Assembly: GCF_021533195.1 (NCBI RefSeq)
Contig: NZ_JAJNKB010000003.1
Coordinates: forward strand, 755,591 to 819,590
Length of the DNA stretch: 64,000 bases
Direction: 5' to 3'
From: Portibacter marinus
GTDB lineage: Bacteria; Bacteroidota; Bacteroidia; Chitinophagales; Saprospiraceae
Both the position numbers and the translations under genes were made by a program. This document shows positions 33,834 through 43,318 of the stretch, in pieces; position 1 is the first letter of the stretch, and every line of letters starts with the position of its first letter. The notes below the pieces were generated by a model. The model was given only the letters and a program-made list of their open reading frames with translations, was not told where the DNA came from and ran no database searches.

Positions 33834-35225
33834 ATGAAAACTAAATTTTGCTTCACGCTATTCATTTCTATCCTATTCCTAAATACACTGTTTAGTAATG
33901 ATCTAAAAATACAGAATCTAGCCTTTGACGAGAATACTAGTATATTGACTTTTGACCTAGGATGGGAAAATGCCTGGAGGCTTGGAAATAAATTTAGAGA
34001 TGCGGCCTATGTATTTGCAAAATACAAGGAGGCCGGAGGACAATGGAAACACGTTCGACTATCGTTAATTTCAGCGCCTGCAGATATGGAAACCTCACCT
34101 CATGATGATATGGGACACCTCGTCTTTATGCGTTTTGATGGACAAGGGTCGGTAAAACTTGCACAATATAAATTTCTTGCACAAGTATATGATCAGAACC
34201 AAAACTTGATTAATATCGGACAAAATTTTCCATTTCCTGACTTTAAGGTCTTTAGTGTTGAAATGGTCTATATACCTGAAGGACCATTTTACTGGGGTGG
34301 CTATGCTTCATCTCCTAATCATGATTTTTTTCACAGAGGCGATGATCAGCACGAGGGTGTACTCATTACTTCTGAAAGTCAGCAAATAAATTATGGAAGT
34401 GGTTCTAATGAATACAGAAGGGAGAATTCAACCACTGGACCAACAATCCTCCCGCAAAAGGTGAAAGGATATGATGAATTTTATTGTATGAAATACGAGA
34501 TAACTCAACAGCAATATGCAGATTTTCTAAATACACTTACAGTTACTCAACAGCCTGGTGGCTATAATATATATCCGTTAGTTCTTAATGATACGCCGCA
34601 ATTTAGAAATGGAATTATAGACCTGGGAATAACAAATGAGGGAAGGTATGAATTTGGATGTGATCTTAATGGTAATGGAATACCGGGGGAAGCAGACGAT
34701 GGACAAAATATTGCCTGTAATATGATACAACCTCACAGAGTTGCTGCTTATTTAGATTGGGCAGGAATGCAACCGATAGGTGATATCATGTTGTTTAAAA
34801 TTTGTCGAGGCCCGAATAAACCTGTGGATGACGAGTTTGCCTGGGGCAGTCCTTTCTACAATGAGGTGCTTGAGTCTAAGTTGACGGATATAGGTACAGG
34901 CAGTGAAAGGCAGCTAGATCCGCAAGCTTACCCGTTTGCAGAATTTCCTGTACGTGCTGGATATGCGGCAACTGCAAGCAGCAACCAGTTCTTTGCAGGC
35001 GCAACGTACTATGGTGTCATGGAAATGTCTGGTAGCCTTGGTGAAACCATTTCATATGCAAGCGGTGAAGTTTTGCCAGGAGATGGCGAACTGAGTGTAG
35101 AAGGAGAGGGCCAATTTTCAGCAATATTTAACCAAATGTGCAATCCTGATTCTAGACTGTCCGACATTTCTAGAGGAACGGAATGCCTAGTGCAAAGCAC
35201 CGGGGGTAGAGGAATAGTAAGGTGA
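33834..35225 (+). CDS. Secreted SUMF1/formylglycine-generating-enzyme-fold protein
   Basis: 463 residues with a signal peptide (LFISILFLNTLFS). Residues about 20-135 form a beta-sandwich start (LKIQNLAFDENTSILTFDLGW); after EMVYIPEGPFYWGG the SUMF1 fold begins, with DEFYCMKYEITQQQYADFL and HRVAAYLDWAGMQPI. The C-terminal part lacks the familiar R-G-G-S-W block, and the Cys pair of true formylglycine-generating enzymes is not evident, so I read it as a binding fold. It leads an operon of surface proteins; the next gene starts 2 nt after its stop. Confidence 0.75.
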   Translation: MKTKFCFTLFISILFLNTLFSNDLKIQNLAFDENTSILTFDLGWENAWRLGNKFRDAAYVFAKYKEAGGQWKHVRLSLISAPADMETSPHDDMGHLVFMRFDGQGSVKLAQYKFLAQVYDQNQNLINIGQNFPFPDFKVFSVEMVYIPEGPFYWGGYASSPNHDFFHRGDDQHEGVLITSESQQINYGSGSNEYRRENSTTGPTILPQKVKGYDEFYCMKYEITQQQYADFLNTLTVTQQPGGYNIYPLVLNDTPQFRNGIIDLGITNEGRYEFGCDLNGNGIPGEADDGQNIACNMIQPHRVAAYLDWAGMQPIGDIMLFKICRGPNKPVDDEFAWGSPFYNEVLESKLTDIGTGSERQLDPQAYPFAEFPVRAGYAATASSNQFFAGATYYGVMEMSGSLGETISYASGEVLPGDGELSVEGEGQFSAIFNQMCNPDSRLSDISRGTECLVQSTGGRGIVR

Positions 35226-35227
35226 TT

Positions 35228-35995
35228 ATGAGGTATACATTCTATGCTATGTTGCTTTTTAGCCAACTTTCATTTGCTCAATTTACAGGAGGTCCTAATG
35301 ATGGTTCTTCTTCTATAGGGCTACAAATAAATGATGCATTCTATGTGGGTGGTTATAGTGATGGTTCTGCTTCAGTAGGTATTCAAACTGAAGGTAGTTT
35401 TTTCGTGGGAGGAATTCACGATGGTTTTGCTTCTGCAAATTTTGCGATCGGAGATGACTTTTATATAGGCGGTTCTAATGATGGTGTGGCTACTGTGTCT
35501 TGGATAGATACGAAGGGATATTTTATGGGTGGTTCTAATGATGGTTTTGCAATTGATGCGACGATCATCAGTGGTGGTCATTATCTAGGAGGTAGTGGAG
35601 ATGGTTTTTTTAGTCTTACGTTATTGAATACTTCACCATTCGTCTGGAGTGGTGCAGACGATAGGAATTGGAACAATAGCTACAATTGGAAGTATCGGAT
35701 TATCCCGAATTCAGCAAGAGGAGTATTAATTCCTGCTTTAGCTGCTAATATGCCCTTGGTTACAAGTGGTGTCTTAGCAATAGGTGAAAGTGTCAATGGT
35801 GAATATTTAGGAAGATCTCTAATGATCGAAGATGGTGCTTCCCTTACCATAGGGATCAATGGTAGTTTTATGAACTACGGTACTACAATTATTGAAGGAA
35901 TGTTTTTCCATAGGAACAATGTGGCAAATTCATTCCAGAATTTTAATCAGATTACTATCAAAACTGGTGGAAATCTTATCCTTCAAAACGAGTAA
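35228..35995 (+). CDS. Secreted GGxNDG-repeat protein
   Basis: 255 residues with signal peptide MRYTFYAMLLFSQLSFAQ. Residues about 20-135 hold seven turns of a 17-20-residue repeat: GGPNDGSSS, GGYSDGSAS, GGIHDGFAS, GGSNDGVAT, GGSNDGFAI and GGSGDGFFS, each preceded by two aromatics (FY, FF, YF). Such regular Gly-Gly/Asp-Gly turns with aromatic pairs suggest a beta-solenoid or propeller surface. The C-terminal part has FVWSGADDRNWNNSYNWKY, the same W-G ... NW ... NW module found three times in the 37992 protein. An in-frame GTG at 35222 is less likely than the ATG at 35228. Function unknown. Confidence 0.7.
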   Translation: MRYTFYAMLLFSQLSFAQFTGGPNDGSSSIGLQINDAFYVGGYSDGSASVGIQTEGSFFVGGIHDGFASANFAIGDDFYIGGSNDGVATVSWIDTKGYFMGGSNDGFAIDATIISGGHYLGGSGDGFFSLTLLNTSPFVWSGADDRNWNNSYNWKYRIIPNSARGVLIPALAANMPLVTSGVLAIGESVNGEYLGRSLMIEDGASLTIGINGSFMNYGTTIIEGMFFHRNNVANSFQNFNQITIKTGGNLILQNE

Positions 35996-36055
35996 TTACG
36001 GTAATCTCACTAGGTAAATATCAAGACTTTATGCTATGAACAAGTGCTATAAATT

Positions 36056-37894
36056 ATGAAACATCTAAAACTTATAACACTCTCCATTTTACTAGCTACA
36101 AGTGTTTTCTCCCAAGAGAACACAGCCCTGCTTTGCGCTGATGGTATCGATAACGATGGCGATGGATTTGCCGATTGTGAAGACTTAGAATGCATCCAGC
36201 TCGGTGATAATGGCTGCGCAACTTGCTTTAATGACGCAATGTCCTTTGCAGATACTGTTATCTTTTATCAAAACACATGCGAGAATAATACACAAACCGA
36301 CTCACTCAAGGCCATAGGGGTTAGCGATCATTCTAGTAGTAACATCGGGTATGTCTCACTGGGAGATGAAGGAGTGTTGATCTTACAATTTAAGGACAAT
36401 GTATTGATTAACTCAGGAAATGCAGACCCAGATCTCTGGATCTTTGAGGTGGGCACTCTAGTAGAAGCCACTGACATAGAGCTACATCCTCTGACAGAGA
36501 GTTCGGAGAGCATTCTCATCAATGAGGGTATTCCAGATAATGATGGAGATGGTTATTACGAATTTGGCCAGGTTGCAGGAGCAACTGCATCCATAGATAT
36601 TGATGCTAATTTAACATTAACATATGCTGCGGGTAGCTTACTATTTGATGCGGTGAAGTTAATCGATGTCCCAGGCGATTGTTCCACTAACACACCAGGA
36701 GCAGATATCGATGCAGTTTGTGCCCTCTCATCTCTATCACCTTCCCCTAGAGAAGAATTTGCAGAAGAGTGCGCAGATGGTATAGATAATGATGGAGATG
36801 GATTTATAGATTGTGAGGATACTAGCTGCCAGTCACTTCCTAATTCAGGATGTACCATTTGTAAGGATAACGGGACTTCTTTTGCAGATGAAGTGAGAAA
36901 CTATTCGAATACGTGTCCGTCGAACTTATATACGAACAGTGCTTTTGCCTTAGGCGTGAGTGACTATTCTGAGAATGTCGCATCTTTTGTATCATTAGGA
37001 GAAGGTGGCTCTATTGAACTTGATTTCACAAATAATAAGTTGACAAATTCAGGAAATTCAGACGCCGATCTTTGGGTGTTCGAAGTAGGACCGCTGGTTG
37101 AATCTACTAGTGTAGCACTACTTCCATTGGATCAAGCAACTATAAACATCTTGGAAAATGAAGGATTGTTAGATTCGAATGGTGATGGCTACTATGAAAT
37201 CGACACCATTCAAGGATCAACACGTTCAGTGGACATAGATCAATTCCTTGGAAATTTTTATGCTGGGGGTACGCTTGTTTTTGAGAGTGTGCAACTCACC
37301 GATGTACCAGAGGATTGCGGAAATGAAGAATCACCAGGAGCAGATATAGATGCGGTATGTGCGTTATTTAGCATTCAGACATTACCTGTAGAGCTTTCCA
37401 GGTTTTCAGTTAGGCTTAGAGGCGAAAATGAAGCCATTCTCTCTTGGAAGACAGTACAAGAAGTAGACAATAGTCATTTCGACGTGGAAAGATCAGTGGA
37501 TGCTAGAAATTTTTCGAGAATTGGTCAAATTGATGGTTTAGGAACAAGTTCAAGCGGAAAATCTAATCAATTTCTGGATAGAGAACTTTCACCAGGATCT
37601 TATTACTACAGAATCAGACAAGTGGATTATTCAGGTCAATACCAGTTCAGTGATTTGGTGACAATAAATGTAGGGGAGCGTCTTAAAATATTTCCAAATC
37701 CAACTACAGAGTACATCTATATTGAAGGACTTTCAGATGCAAGTGTAGTAAAGCTTTTTAATCGTCAAGGGAAGTTATTGGTTTCTCACATAGATAAAAA
37801 GCATATTAACATGAGAACCTTTCCCTCAGGAATCTATCATGTCCAAGTTATTTCACGAAATAAAATTACAGTTCAAAAAATCGCGAAGTACTGA
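36056..37894 (+). CDS. T9SS-exported protein with two Cys/Asp-rich repeats
   Basis: 612 residues. After a signal peptide (ILLATSVFSQ) come two tandem units of about 215 residues, each opening with CADGIDNDGDGFADCEDLEC or close to it (an Asp-rich, calcium-type loop framed by Cys), followed by a shared beta domain with GNADPDLWIFEVG / GNSDADLWVFEVG and ending PGADIDAVCAL. A fibronectin-like segment (LPVELSRFSVRLRGENEAIL) follows, and residues about 545-612 (LKIFPNPTTEYIYIEG ... GIYHVQVISRN) are a type A T9SS sorting domain. It is thus cell-surface or secreted. Calcium binding is inferred from the DxDxDG spacing. Confidence 0.85.
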   Translation: MKHLKLITLSILLATSVFSQENTALLCADGIDNDGDGFADCEDLECIQLGDNGCATCFNDAMSFADTVIFYQNTCENNTQTDSLKAIGVSDHSSSNIGYVSLGDEGVLILQFKDNVLINSGNADPDLWIFEVGTLVEATDIELHPLTESSESILINEGIPDNDGDGYYEFGQVAGATASIDIDANLTLTYAAGSLLFDAVKLIDVPGDCSTNTPGADIDAVCALSSLSPSPREEFAEECADGIDNDGDGFIDCEDTSCQSLPNSGCTICKDNGTSFADEVRNYSNTCPSNLYTNSAFALGVSDYSENVASFVSLGEGGSIELDFTNNKLTNSGNSDADLWVFEVGPLVESTSVALLPLDQATINILENEGLLDSNGDGYYEIDTIQGSTRSVDIDQFLGNFYAGGTLVFESVQLTDVPEDCGNEESPGADIDAVCALFSIQTLPVELSRFSVRLRGENEAILSWKTVQEVDNSHFDVERSVDARNFSRIGQIDGLGTSSSGKSNQFLDRELSPGSYYYRIRQVDYSGQYQFSDLVTINVGERLKIFPNPTTEYIYIEGLSDASVVKLFNRQGKLLVSHIDKKHINMRTFPSGIYHVQVISRNKITVQKIAKY

Positions 37895-37991
37895 TGAAGT
37901 TTAAACTGAAACATCATTTAAGCTCATAATAAAAAGCAGGAGCCTAAAGATATATGACCTTGACTACAACAACATTGACAAAAAATATCAA

Positions 37992-40900
37992 ATGAGAAAT
38001 ATTGAAAAACAAAGTTTGCTGATAACTCTTCTTTTCTTCTGTATTATAAATACAAATTTTGCGATTTCCTGGACAGGAAATGGTCTAAATAATGATTGGT
38101 ACAATGAAGCCAACTGGGATCTTTCGAGAGTACCCAATGAGAATGACATCGTAACGATTAATGGTGTTTATAATTACACCATTATCATTAGAAATACGGT
38201 AGAAGCAAAATGCAAGCAACTACGAATTTTCGGAACGCTAGATGGAATTACCATCGAACCTAAAGGTAGCTTGATTATTGATGGTCAGTTAGAGATGGGT
38301 AATGACCTTTTGTTTATTCCTGATGGCACATTATTTCGAAATGAGGGATTGCTTGAAATCAAAAATTTGAATTCGCAGACAGAGCAGGAGGCTATTGATA
38401 TACAAGGATCTTTTGTAAACTCATCGAATGCGATCTGCAGGATAACCGACCTTGTGCTTAATTCGAGCAACTTTGCGACCAATACTAGCGAAGCTATAAG
38501 GATTCGATTAGGTGCCCAATTCATCAATTCTGGAACTTTAGAAATGGACCGGATAACTGGAACAGCAATTGTAAATCAAGGTGAATTTTACAATCAGACC
38601 ACAGGTAAGCTTTATTTAAGAGATGAAATACAGCTCGCGGGCATCATTATAGAAAGTCCATCGTCCACATCCTATTTTTACAATTTTGGTGAAATAGATG
38701 CGAGCATAGAATATCCTACATCTAATAATATACTTTTTATCAATCAGAATTCAATCGCAAACAATAGTGGCATCATTCGAATTTCTGGTGGCTTACAGCG
38801 ATCAAAGTCCATTACAATTTTAGGTGAATTCGAAAATCAGAGTAGTGGTAGCATCATCATCACCCTGGCTAATGGCATACAAGTTGGAAATTCTAGTACT
38901 CCTGGTTCATTTAATAACTACGGTACTGTAAACTTAGAGGGAGATGAAAGTTTAAGCGGAACTGGACTTTCTCTTCGATTCGCCGGTTTCTTAAGAAATT
39001 ATTACAAATTAAGCGTGACGGGTTATCAGACTGGAATGGGTACGAATCCAAGTGCTAACTTTTATAACTATGATCAGGGAATTTGTGTTATTACAGATGC
39101 TAATCTAAGCGGTATTAATAACTCAGGGGATATTTTCAACTATGGACTTATAACTGTTAAAGATTGCGGGAATGAAAGCTTTAGAAATCTTAATAGAACC
39201 TCTAACTATGAAACAGGTGTTATCACCATTACAAATGCAGATGGTATAGGGCTGAGAAACCTTAAAGCTGGTGCAGAAAGCCCTGATGCCGTTTTCGAAA
39301 ATGAAGGGAGGCTAAACATCTCCTTAGCGTCCGGAGATATCGCTATTTACAATTGGGGAGATTCCCAGTTTTACTGTGATGGCATTATAAATATCACATC
39401 AGATGGAGCCAATATATCCAATATTCTGCCAGCCACATTCAACTTAAGAGGTCAGGTCAACCTTCAAAACGGTACTTTAATAAGTTCGGGGTATTTTAAT
39501 TTAGAACCCACCAGTAATACAATAGAAATAGATGGAAATCTAGAATTAAAAAAGCCCGGAACTTACTCAACGTTTCTTAATGCTTTGCACGTAACAGGTG
39601 ACCTTAAAAGCTTCGGTACTATACATGTTGCTTTTGGCAATACAATACCAATAGCTGAAGACTATGATCTGATCATCCATGAAGGGAACAGGTCTGGATT
39701 TTTTGAATCGGTGAATGCAAATATAACCTTGACAAATCATCGAATAAGTTATGCTGATCCTAATAGAGTAAAATTTGCGTACTCGCCTTGTGGTACTTCA
39801 TCTAGAATAAATGAATATGATGGACTCTCCGGCAATTGGTCGGATGGGAGTAAATGGAGTTTAGGTCGACCACCTTTACCATGTGAAGAAGTGGTACTTG
39901 CAGGAATTGATATAGGGAATCGGCCTGAGATCGTTTTTGATGTTAACAGTGCAGCAATTTCTAAACTAACGATAAATGGGAATTGCGAATTGACGATTCC
40001 ATCGGGAAACGAGTTAAGAATAAATAGAGATTATAATATTGATAATGGCGCTACTGCACTTTTTATATTCCCGGGAGGCATTTTAAATAATCAAGGTGCT
40101 CTTCAGCTCCGAGATGTGCAGAGCGACGATTTTATACGGAACATAGGAACAATTAATAATGAAGGTCTCCTACATATCGACCGAGGACAAGAAGTAGGAA
40201 TTCGAGGAATTTGGAACGAGGGGCAATTTGTTAATTCGACGGATGCTATTTTAAGAATTTATAACCTAGAAGGTTCTTCCGGGGTAGGTGTTAACGCAAT
40301 CACTAATTCGGGGACTTTCACTGAAAATGGTATTTCGGATTTAGGCAATACCTTTAGCAATTTACAAAGTGCTACCCTCTTAGGTGGAGGCGATATCTTT
40401 ACGCCTACTTTGAAAAATTCTGGAATTATTAATCCCGGAGATTCTATAGGCTCACTTACTATAACTGGAGCGTTAGATTTAGCTTCCACTTCCAGGCTAC
40501 TTTTCAATATTAAAGGAGCTGAAGGCACTAATAGTCTATTAGGACATGACTTGATGACTGCAACTTTTCTTTCACAAATAGACGGTAGTATAGAAGTGCT
40601 GTTAGATGAAAACTATACCCCACCTGCTAACACCTCATATCAACTGATAAGTTTTCAGTCTGGAAGTACAAATAATTTTTCTAGCACCGCACTTCCAGTT
40701 CCTGTGCATGACTGGTCGATTGCGAAACAGGATAATGACTATTACCTCATTCTAGACCCTCTGTGCTTTACCTCTGACGTGAACTGGATCGGTCTCGCAG
40801 GTGACGGAGACTGGAGCAATAGCAAGAACTGGGATATTTCCGGTACACCACTAGAATGTCATGATGTACATTTCGATCCTCAGGAGGATGCCGTGATTAG

Positions 40901-41147
40901 TAGTGGTTCTCAGGTCAATGTTGCCTCGCTAAATGTTACAGCTGCCCTAATTACCATAGAGCCTAATGCAGAGATGAACTTTTATGAGGCGTGGCCATCT
41001 AAAGTTTCGATTGACATTAAGGAAGGTACACTTCTTAACAATGGCGAAATCAACTTTATGCCTTTGAATCAGACTGAAGAGGTCTCTATTTCACTAGATA
41101 CCAAATCAAAATTAGTGAACAATGGAATGATATCGGTAAAAAAGTAG
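37992..41147 (+). CDS. Large secreted repeat protein with W-G/NW modules
   Basis: 1051 residues with signal peptide (LLFFCIINTNFA). Three modules begin SWTGNGLNNDWYNEANWDL, SGNWSDGSKWSLGRPPLP and WIGLAGDGDWSNSKNWDI (residues about 26, 615 and 930), each followed by a run of short beta-strands rich in Asn and Gly, as in right-handed beta-helix or autotransporter-like passengers. It ends shortly after VNNGMISVKK with no sorting domain. It is probably a surface adhesin or structural protein. It is in line with its neighbours (97 and 47 nt gaps). Confidence 0.7.
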   Translation: MRNIEKQSLLITLLFFCIINTNFAISWTGNGLNNDWYNEANWDLSRVPNENDIVTINGVYNYTIIIRNTVEAKCKQLRIFGTLDGITIEPKGSLIIDGQLEMGNDLLFIPDGTLFRNEGLLEIKNLNSQTEQEAIDIQGSFVNSSNAICRITDLVLNSSNFATNTSEAIRIRLGAQFINSGTLEMDRITGTAIVNQGEFYNQTTGKLYLRDEIQLAGIIIESPSSTSYFYNFGEIDASIEYPTSNNILFINQNSIANNSGIIRISGGLQRSKSITILGEFENQSSGSIIITLANGIQVGNSSTPGSFNNYGTVNLEGDESLSGTGLSLRFAGFLRNYYKLSVTGYQTGMGTNPSANFYNYDQGICVITDANLSGINNSGDIFNYGLITVKDCGNESFRNLNRTSNYETGVITITNADGIGLRNLKAGAESPDAVFENEGRLNISLASGDIAIYNWGDSQFYCDGIINITSDGANISNILPATFNLRGQVNLQNGTLISSGYFNLEPTSNTIEIDGNLELKKPGTYSTFLNALHVTGDLKSFGTIHVAFGNTIPIAEDYDLIIHEGNRSGFFESVNANITLTNHRISYADPNRVKFAYSPCGTSSRINEYDGLSGNWSDGSKWSLGRPPLPCEEVVLAGIDIGNRPEIVFDVNSAAISKLTINGNCELTIPSGNELRINRDYNIDNGATALFIFPGGILNNQGALQLRDVQSDDFIRNIGTINNEGLLHIDRGQEVGIRGIWNEGQFVNSTDAILRIYNLEGSSGVGVNAITNSGTFTENGISDLGNTFSNLQSATLLGGGDIFTPTLKNSGIINPGDSIGSLTITGALDLASTSRLLFNIKGAEGTNSLLGHDLMTATFLSQIDGSIEVLLDENYTPPANTSYQLISFQSGSTNNFSSTALPVPVHDWSIAKQDNDYYLILDPLCFTSDVNWIGLAGDGDWSNSKNWDISGTPLECHDVHFDPQEDAVISSGSQVNVASLNVTAALITIEPNAEMNFYEAWPSKVSIDIKEGTLLNNGEINFMPLNQTEEVSISLDTKSKLVNNGMISVKK

Positions 41148-41162
41148 CAATTACATATAATA

Positions 41163-41174
41163 CATTGACCTAAA
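41163..41174 (+). repeat. Recurrent intergenic motif CATTGACCTAAA
   Basis: Exact copy 15 nt after the preceding stop and 20 nt before the next ATG (41195). Confidence 0.45.
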
Positions 41175-41194
41175 CAAAAAAGAATCACAAATCT

Positions 41195-42511
41195 ATGCCT
41201 AGTAACATGTTAAGAAAACTGATTTTATTATCATTAATTATTTTACTTTTCGCATCTGTAAATGCCCAAAATGTAGGAATAGGAACGACTAGTCCTGATG
41301 AAAAACTAACGGTAGTAGGCACAGTAAAAGCTACTACCAATTCTAATGGCAATTCTCCTCAATTAAATATCCACGAAGCAGACTCTGAATTCGGTAGGAT
41401 TATGTTTACAAACGACGCCAGTAGTCAGAATTTCACTTTAGCAGGGAATCCTCATCCTGATTCTTCATTAGCAAGATTCCACATCTTTAAAAGTAATTTT
41501 GGAAACATAGGCTCCTTCACTGGACATGGAAGGTTTGGAGTGAATACTTCTAATCCTGGTGCCACTTTTCAGTTGAACTCGTTACCTGATACAGACCCCT
41601 TAAATCTTCGAAATCAGGGACAGACTAAATTACGAATATTTGATAATAATGCTATGGTATTTGGATCTAGTTGGTCTTCTCCTATACCAGATGTTATTAG
41701 GATGGAGACTCCTAATGTCTTTATTGGCTTTGATGAAAACCATTTACCTGAAGACAGACTGGAAGTGGATGGCAATATCAAAATTACAGGTGGAATTACT
41801 GCGGGTAACACTAGCGGTTCACCCGGACAAATCCTTACCACTAATACTAATGGGAATATTTCATGGGCTGACCCTTGTAAATACAATCGATTTCTCAGCT
41901 TTTCCATAGCTGGCATTTCCACGTGGAAGGTTCCAGTAGGCGTCACTGAGATTATGGTCGAAATATGGGGTGCAGGTGGAGGAGGAGCCTTAGGTGGTGG
42001 CGGTGGATCCGGAGGGTATGCAAAGGCTGTTTTCTCTGTCACAGAAGGGGACGTAATGAATATAGCTACTGGTGCAGGTGGCTCAGGAGTGAGCAGTGGA
42101 GCTACGCAAAGTGCCTCACCTGGTGGGAATACTATCATTAGTGGTCCTAGTGTTTATGCGGCAGCGAGTGGAGGTGGTGGTGCAACCGCTATGACATTCG
42201 GAGAGAGAGGTATTTATGCCGTGGATCCCCCATTTCTAAGTGCTTCTGTCCTTCCAGGAAGTAATGGTTATGCCAATGTTACCATTCCTATTTATTCAGG
42301 CGTTAGTAAAGAAACGATGGGCAATGGAGGTAATTCTCCAAATTCATCACCAAATGGAGGTAAAGGTGATGTGGTCATCCTACAAGGGACATCTATGACC
42401 CATAATCAGGGTAGCAACGGTCTATCTCCTGGAGGAGGCGGTGGAGGTGGAAACCAATTCAGCAACAATGGTGGAGATGGGCTGGTGGTAATAAGATGGA
42501 ATGAGTATTGA
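41195..42511 (+). CDS. Fibre-like secreted protein with glycine-rich C-terminal domain
   Basis: 438 residues with a signal peptide (SLIILLFASVNAQ); an alternative ATG is four codons in. NVGIGTTSPDEKLTVVGTV and the related RFGVNTSNPGATFQL and ENHLPEDRLEVDGNIKITGG repeats are the tail-fibre-like 'VGIGT-P' units common in Bacteroidota surface proteins. From residue about 225, STWKVPVGVTEIMVEIWGAG opens a glycine-rich domain with polyglycine loops that ends GDGLVVIRWNEY. The decayed gene at 43319 is a relative. A role as a surface fibre is inferred. Confidence 0.7.
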   Translation: MPSNMLRKLILLSLIILLFASVNAQNVGIGTTSPDEKLTVVGTVKATTNSNGNSPQLNIHEADSEFGRIMFTNDASSQNFTLAGNPHPDSSLARFHIFKSNFGNIGSFTGHGRFGVNTSNPGATFQLNSLPDTDPLNLRNQGQTKLRIFDNNAMVFGSSWSSPIPDVIRMETPNVFIGFDENHLPEDRLEVDGNIKITGGITAGNTSGSPGQILTTNTNGNISWADPCKYNRFLSFSIAGISTWKVPVGVTEIMVEIWGAGGGGALGGGGGSGGYAKAVFSVTEGDVMNIATGAGGSGVSSGATQSASPGGNTIISGPSVYAAASGGGGATAMTFGERGIYAVDPPFLSASVLPGSNGYANVTIPIYSGVSKETMGNGGNSPNSSPNGGKGDVVILQGTSMTHNQGSNGLSPGGGGGGGNQFSNNGGDGLVVIRWNEY

Positions 42512-42531
42512 TATGCGACAAATTTTACAAA

Positions 42532-42543
42532 TATTGACCTAAA
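42532..42543 (+). repeat. Recurrent intergenic motif, TATTGACCTAAA variant
   Basis: 11 of 12 bases match CATTGACCTAAA. It lies 20 nt after the fibre-like stop and 64 nt before the cytochrome gene. Confidence 0.4.
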
Positions 42544-42607
42544 GGTAAAATCCTCCTGAGCTTACTCGACCTACTTTTGATTTATTCAATTATCAAAAAT
42601 TTACTAA

Positions 42608-43180
42608 ATGAAAAATATTAAAATACTTCTGGGATTATCAATAATCATAATTGCAGCTTTGATGAGTTTTTCCTTCCTCTCTAATCCGAATGCTACTAAG
42701 GATAACAATGAAAAAATCGCACACGGAAAATACCTGGTAATGACCTACGGATGCGCCCACTGCCATACTCCCAAAAGAATGACGGATCACGGACCAGTTA
42801 AAGACGAGACTCTATGGCTCTCCGGTCATAATTCGAAAGCTCCCATGCCTAAGATGAGCCCTGATATCGTTGCTCTAGGACTGATAGCTAGCAATATGGA
42901 TCATACCGCTCGCTTAGGGCCATGGGGTATTTCCTACAGTGCTAATATTACCTCTGATGATACAGGAATCGGGTTGTGGACGCTGGATCACTTTAAGAGA
43001 TCCATGCGAGAAGGGAAGCATAAGGGCTTAGAAAACTCCAGGATGGTCATGCCGCCTATGCCCTGGAGGGATTATGTCCATATGACCGATGAAGATGTGG
43101 AGAGTCTCTACGCCTATCTTCAGTCTACGAAGCCTGTTAAGAATGTGGTACCTGCTTTTATTCCCTTGGATAAGCTATAA
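42608..43180 (+). CDS. Membrane-anchored or secreted cytochrome c
   Basis: 190 residues. An N-terminal hydrophobic segment (LGLSIIIIAALMSFSF) without a clear cleavage or lipobox site, then one c-type heme motif CAHCH (Cys49, Cys52, His53) in GKYLVMTYGCAHCHTP. MPPMPWRDYVHMTDEDVESLYAYLQS near the C-terminus supplies the axial Met and the final helix of class I cytochromes c. It would carry electrons in the periplasm. It sits at the end of the surface operon with no obvious partner enzyme. Confidence 0.85.
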   Translation: MKNIKILLGLSIIIIAALMSFSFLSNPNATKDNNEKIAHGKYLVMTYGCAHCHTPKRMTDHGPVKDETLWLSGHNSKAPMPKMSPDIVALGLIASNMDHTARLGPWGISYSANITSDDTGIGLWTLDHFKRSMREGKHKGLENSRMVMPPMPWRDYVHMTDEDVESLYAYLQSTKPVKNVVPAFIPLDKL

Positions 43181-43318
43181 AACGAGAATGCAGAAGTTCG
43201 TCGCGTCCCCTTAAAATCATCGAAATGGCAACTTCACTAGTTACGAATGAACATAGACTAATTCTCTATTAAAAGATGTATCAATACTTATTAGTTTGCT
43301 GTAGAAATATTACGAACT

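Noticed and set aside
33834..35225. SUMF1-domain protein as the maturation enzyme of the sulfatase at 940
   Set aside because: It is exported with an added N-terminal domain, is 31 kb away in a surface operon, and lacks the recognisable C-terminal Cys-containing block of true formylglycine-generating enzymes.
41614..42138. Proline-rich minus-strand frame of 174 codons
   Set aside because: Antisense of the glycine-rich domain of the fibre-like gene, which has a signal peptide and family repeats on the plus strand.
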